Shown here one piece after another: positions 62,120 through 64,000 of a DNA stretch of 64,000 bases. The notes beneath the pieces were generated by a model. That model saw nothing but the letters and a program-made list of their open reading frames with translations, was not told the DNA's origin and made no database searches. The position numbers were made by a program, and so were the translations under genes. Each line of letters begins with the position of its first letter. The first letter of the stretch is position 1. The stretch is from Kutzneria viridogrisea (GTDB taxonomy: Bacteria; Actinomycetota; Actinomycetes; Mycobacteriales; Pseudonocardiaceae). Location of the stretch: positions 992,001-1,056,000 of the forward strand of contig JACJID010000001.1 in NCBI GenBank assembly GCA_014138725.1. Reading direction: 5' to 3'.

Positions 62120-62776
62120 TCACGGCCGGCCTACCGTGTGGTGAGGGTCCCAGATGTCCGCAGCCCGCACCGTGTCCAGGTCCAATCCGTCGTTCTCGTC
62201 CTCGGATTGCTGCTCGACCGGTGGCGGGTCCGTGTGAGCGGGCGCGGCGCGGTCGGCGTCACGGCGTTGGGCTCGACCACGGTGAGCGTCGCGGGCCCAC
62301 CGTGTCGTGCGGTGCGGGTCCATGTTTCCGGCGCGTCGGTGCGGTTCTGCAACTCCAGCAACGCGGCGGCCATCTCATCCTGGTCAGCGGGGTTCCGGCC
62401 GTGGGAGGCGATCAGGCGGCGGGCTTCGCGGTGAGTCACGTCGGTGAACGGCTGATGTTCGCCCAGGGCGTGAGTCCAGCGCAGTACATGCCAGCGCCCG
62501 TCGGCCGGATCGCGGAAGTAGGCGTGCAGCAGGTTGCGCGGGTCGCGACGGATCGGCCACAGCCCATCCGGATAGGGCGATCGGGCCTTGCGGTAGCGGT
62601 AGAGGATCTCGGCGTTGTAGGTGAGGTAATCGATCTGGACACCCTCGGGTTGAATGGTGCGGCCCCCACCCGCGATGGGCAGCAGTTCGTAGTACAGGAC
62701 CGCGTCGGTGGGGCAGTCCACATAGCCGGCGACCGCGATCGCCATCGCGTACGCCTCGTTGGGCGAGACACGCAGG
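62120..62776 (-). pseudogene. TniA/TnsB-like Mu-type transposase, C-terminal remnant
   Basis: The frame emerges from the IS5-family element at 62776 (SPNEAYAMAIAVAGYV) and includes GVQIDYLTYNAEILYRYR and IRRDPRNLLHAYFRDP, the C-terminal Mu-transposase domain. A frameshift near 62235 is needed to reach the natural tail (QSEDENDGLDLDTVRAADIW) and its stop at 62120. The catalytic DDE part has been cut off by the IS. Confidence 0.65.
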
Positions 62777-62831
62777 TTAGACCGAATCTCATTTGGCTAT
62801 GTTCTCAGGCAGGCGATATCGTTGATCAACG

Positions 62832-63664
62832 ATGAGCGATGTAGAGAAGTGGTGTCCGGAGCCATTGTGGCTGCTGGCGCAGCCGCTGTTGCCCGATGCG
62901 CCGCAACGCCATCAGGGCGGGGGCCGGCGTCGACTGGGCGACCGCGCGGTGTTGGCCGCGATTCTATACGTGTTGCAGACCGGATGTGCCTGGTCAGCAC
63001 TGCCCGCATCGTTCGGAGTCAGTAGTCCCACCGCGCACCGCCGGTTCGCCGAGTGGGTCGAGGTGGACGTGTTCGCCCGGCTGCACCAGACACTGCTGGA
63101 CCTACTCGGCTCCGCTGGGGCGATTGACTGGTCACGGGCCTCGGTGGACAGCATGCACGTCCGGGCGGTCACAGGGGGGACCTGACCGGCCCCAGCCCGG
63201 TCGACCGGGGCAAGCCCGGCTCGAAGATCCACGCGATGAGCGAGCGGGGCGGCCTGCCGCTGGCGGTGGTCATCTCCGCCGCCAACCGCAATGACCACCA
63301 GGAATTGGAAACGGTGGTCGATGCCGTCACGCCGGTAGTCGGCCCGGTCGGGCGGCCCCGGCGTCGACCGCGCACGCTGCACGCGGACAAGGGCTACGAC
63401 TACCCGACCTGTCGAAAGGCGCTGCGTGGGCGGGGCATCATCGCCCGGATCGCCCGCCGAGGCATCGAGTCGGCCAGGAGGCTGGGGCGCCACCGGTATG
63501 TCATCGAACGGACCCTGGAGTGGGTTTCCCGGTTCCGACGGCTGGCGCGCCGCTACGAGCGTAAGGCCGCCTACTTCGCGGCATTCGCTCAGTTGGCCTG
63601 CACGGTGATCTGCTACCGACGGGCCATCAAGCTGGGCTTGTTGACCCACAACAACCCCAAATGA
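62832..63664 (+). CDS. IS5-family transposase made by -1 frameshift
   Basis: Frame A (62832-63185) encodes 117 residues: the DUF4096-type start DVEKWCPEPLWLLAQPLLPD, then QTGCAWSALPASFGVSSPT and catalytic VDSMHVRA. Frame B continues to 63664 with DRGKPGSKIHAMSERGGLPL, HADKGYDY and VIERTLEWVSRFRRLARRYE (DDE). A -1 slip on the G run 63174-63179 joins GG to DLTGPSPVD without loss. This two-frame design is known in the IS427 group of IS5. Confidence 0.8.
63174..63180 (+). promoter_or_regulatory. Slippery sequence for -1 ribosomal frameshift
   Basis: ggggggA directly before the frame A stop (TGA 63184-63186 region). Slipping back one base moves ribosomes from ACC-TGA into GAC-CTG-ACC of frame B. 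Confidence 0.6.
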
Positions 63665-63672
63665 GATTTGGT

Positions 63673-64000
63673 CTAAGGCGGGAGGTAGAGATTCAAGGTC
63701 TGTCCATTCGCGACGGCGTCGAGCATGGCCTGTAACTCTGTGGGCGGGGGCCTGGTTGACCACGCTCGCCACCAGTGCTGCAGCAACCTCCACGAGGCCA
63801 GCTATCCACGGACCCGCCGAAGAGCGCGTGGCCAGGACGGTCGCGGTGTGTCTCCGTGTGCCGTCCGGTCCCCACCAGCCCAGCTGGGCGTCAGCGGCCC
63901 ACCAGGTCTGGGTGCGACCGTCGCGGAACACGCGGGTGACCTTGGACCAGTCACCGGGCTCATCGGGGCTGGTCCCGGCCAGCGATGGCTGGTCGCGCCA
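63673..64000 (-). pseudogene. IS701-like transposase C-terminal end, runs off window
   Basis: On the minus strand from the window edge: VFRDGRTQTWWAADAQLGWW and GPDGTRR, matching the end of IS701/IS4-type transposases. After a frameshift the last block LLQHWWRAWSTRPPPTELQA and MLDAVANGQTLNLYLPP is read in another frame. The stop TAG (63673-63675) lies inside the IS5 terminal repeat. A damaged remnant; its 5' part is outside the window. Confidence 0.6.

Larger units (their letters stand above)
62777..63676 (+). mobile_element. IS5-family insertion sequence (two-frame type)
   Basis: 900 bp with inverted ends ttagaccgaatctcatttg (62777-62795) and the complementary end at 63658-63676, 18 of 19 matching. 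It contains two overlapping transposase frames. It is inserted between a TniA remnant and an IS701-like transposase remnant. Confidence 0.85.

Noticed and set aside
1-64000. tRNA, rRNA, origin and phage attachment sites
   Set aside because: No clover-leaf, rRNA-like or DnaA-box cluster was recognised by eye; a tRNA search program would be needed to exclude a short one.

Overview
The window looks like chromosome from a high-GC actinomycete, most likely a Pseudonocardiales-type genus (inference). The grounds are codon and base use, GTG/TTG starts with four-base overlaps, a SARP regulator, and a hycD/P/Q/E-like locus in the order I recall from Mycobacterium tuberculosis Rv0081-Rv0087.

Region 1 (1-23.1 kb) is a biosynthetic gene cluster entered from its left side. 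A tightly coupled plus-strand operon encodes a split transketolase, a GT-B glycosyltransferase-like protein, an APH-fold kinase, an FAD oxidoreductase, a stand-alone adenylation-carrier protein and a one-module KS-AT-carrier PKS. It continues with the glyceryl/hydroxymalonyl-ACP set (3-hydroxyacyl dehydrogenase, ACP, acyl-CoA dehydrogenase, FkbH), a methyltransferase fused in frame to FkbH, an SDR, a LOG-family phosphoribohydrolase, an MFS exporter, an ATP-grasp ligase and a UDP-glucose dehydrogenase. A convergent SARP gene closes the operon across a perfect hairpin. The set fits the logic known for miharamycin/amipurimycin: a base freed from a nucleotide, a uronic acid from UDP-glucose dehydrogenase, a glycosyl transfer, activation of the nucleoside carboxylate by an unusual A domain, one PKS extension with an oxygenated extender, and peptide capping by ATP-grasp. 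It also has parts that suggest a different product. Beside it (20.5-23.1 kb) lies a second, divergent and decayed cassette on the minus strand (methyltransferase, LOG, UDP-sugar dehydrogenase, MFS), in which only the LOG gene is clearly intact.

Region 2 (23.7-46.8 kb) is accessory DNA full of damaged genes: a split secreted peptidase, a P450 plus thioesterase pair, two copies of one insertion sequence, the tail of an N-hydroxylating monooxygenase cut by the IS, a PaiB-like protein, a frameshifted aromatic monooxygenase, a PadR/DUF1048/ABC/DUF4097/MacB-type transporter block, Imm1-like immunity scraps, an IS21-family element whose core has been replaced by a phosphotransferase gene, AfsR-type TPR tails, and a condensation-like acyltransferase without the catalytic histidine motif.

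Region 3 (46.9-60.8 kb) is more conserved: ribose-phosphate pyrophosphokinase, PEP carboxykinase (GTP), a malic-enzyme-like gene, two ArsR regulators, a universal stress protein and a seven-gene complex-I/hydrogenase-4-like operon. The large subunit of that complex lacks the NiFe cysteines. Upstream of the two ArsR genes there are similar candidate operators.

Region 4 (61-64 kb) is a pile-up of mobile DNA: TniA/TniB remnants, an IS5-family element with a probable -1 frameshift signal, and an IS701-like transposase end running off the window. No tRNA, rRNA or CRISPR array was seen. Many genes between 24 and 64 kb carry single frameshifts or nonsense codons; real decay and draft-sequence error cannot be told apart here.
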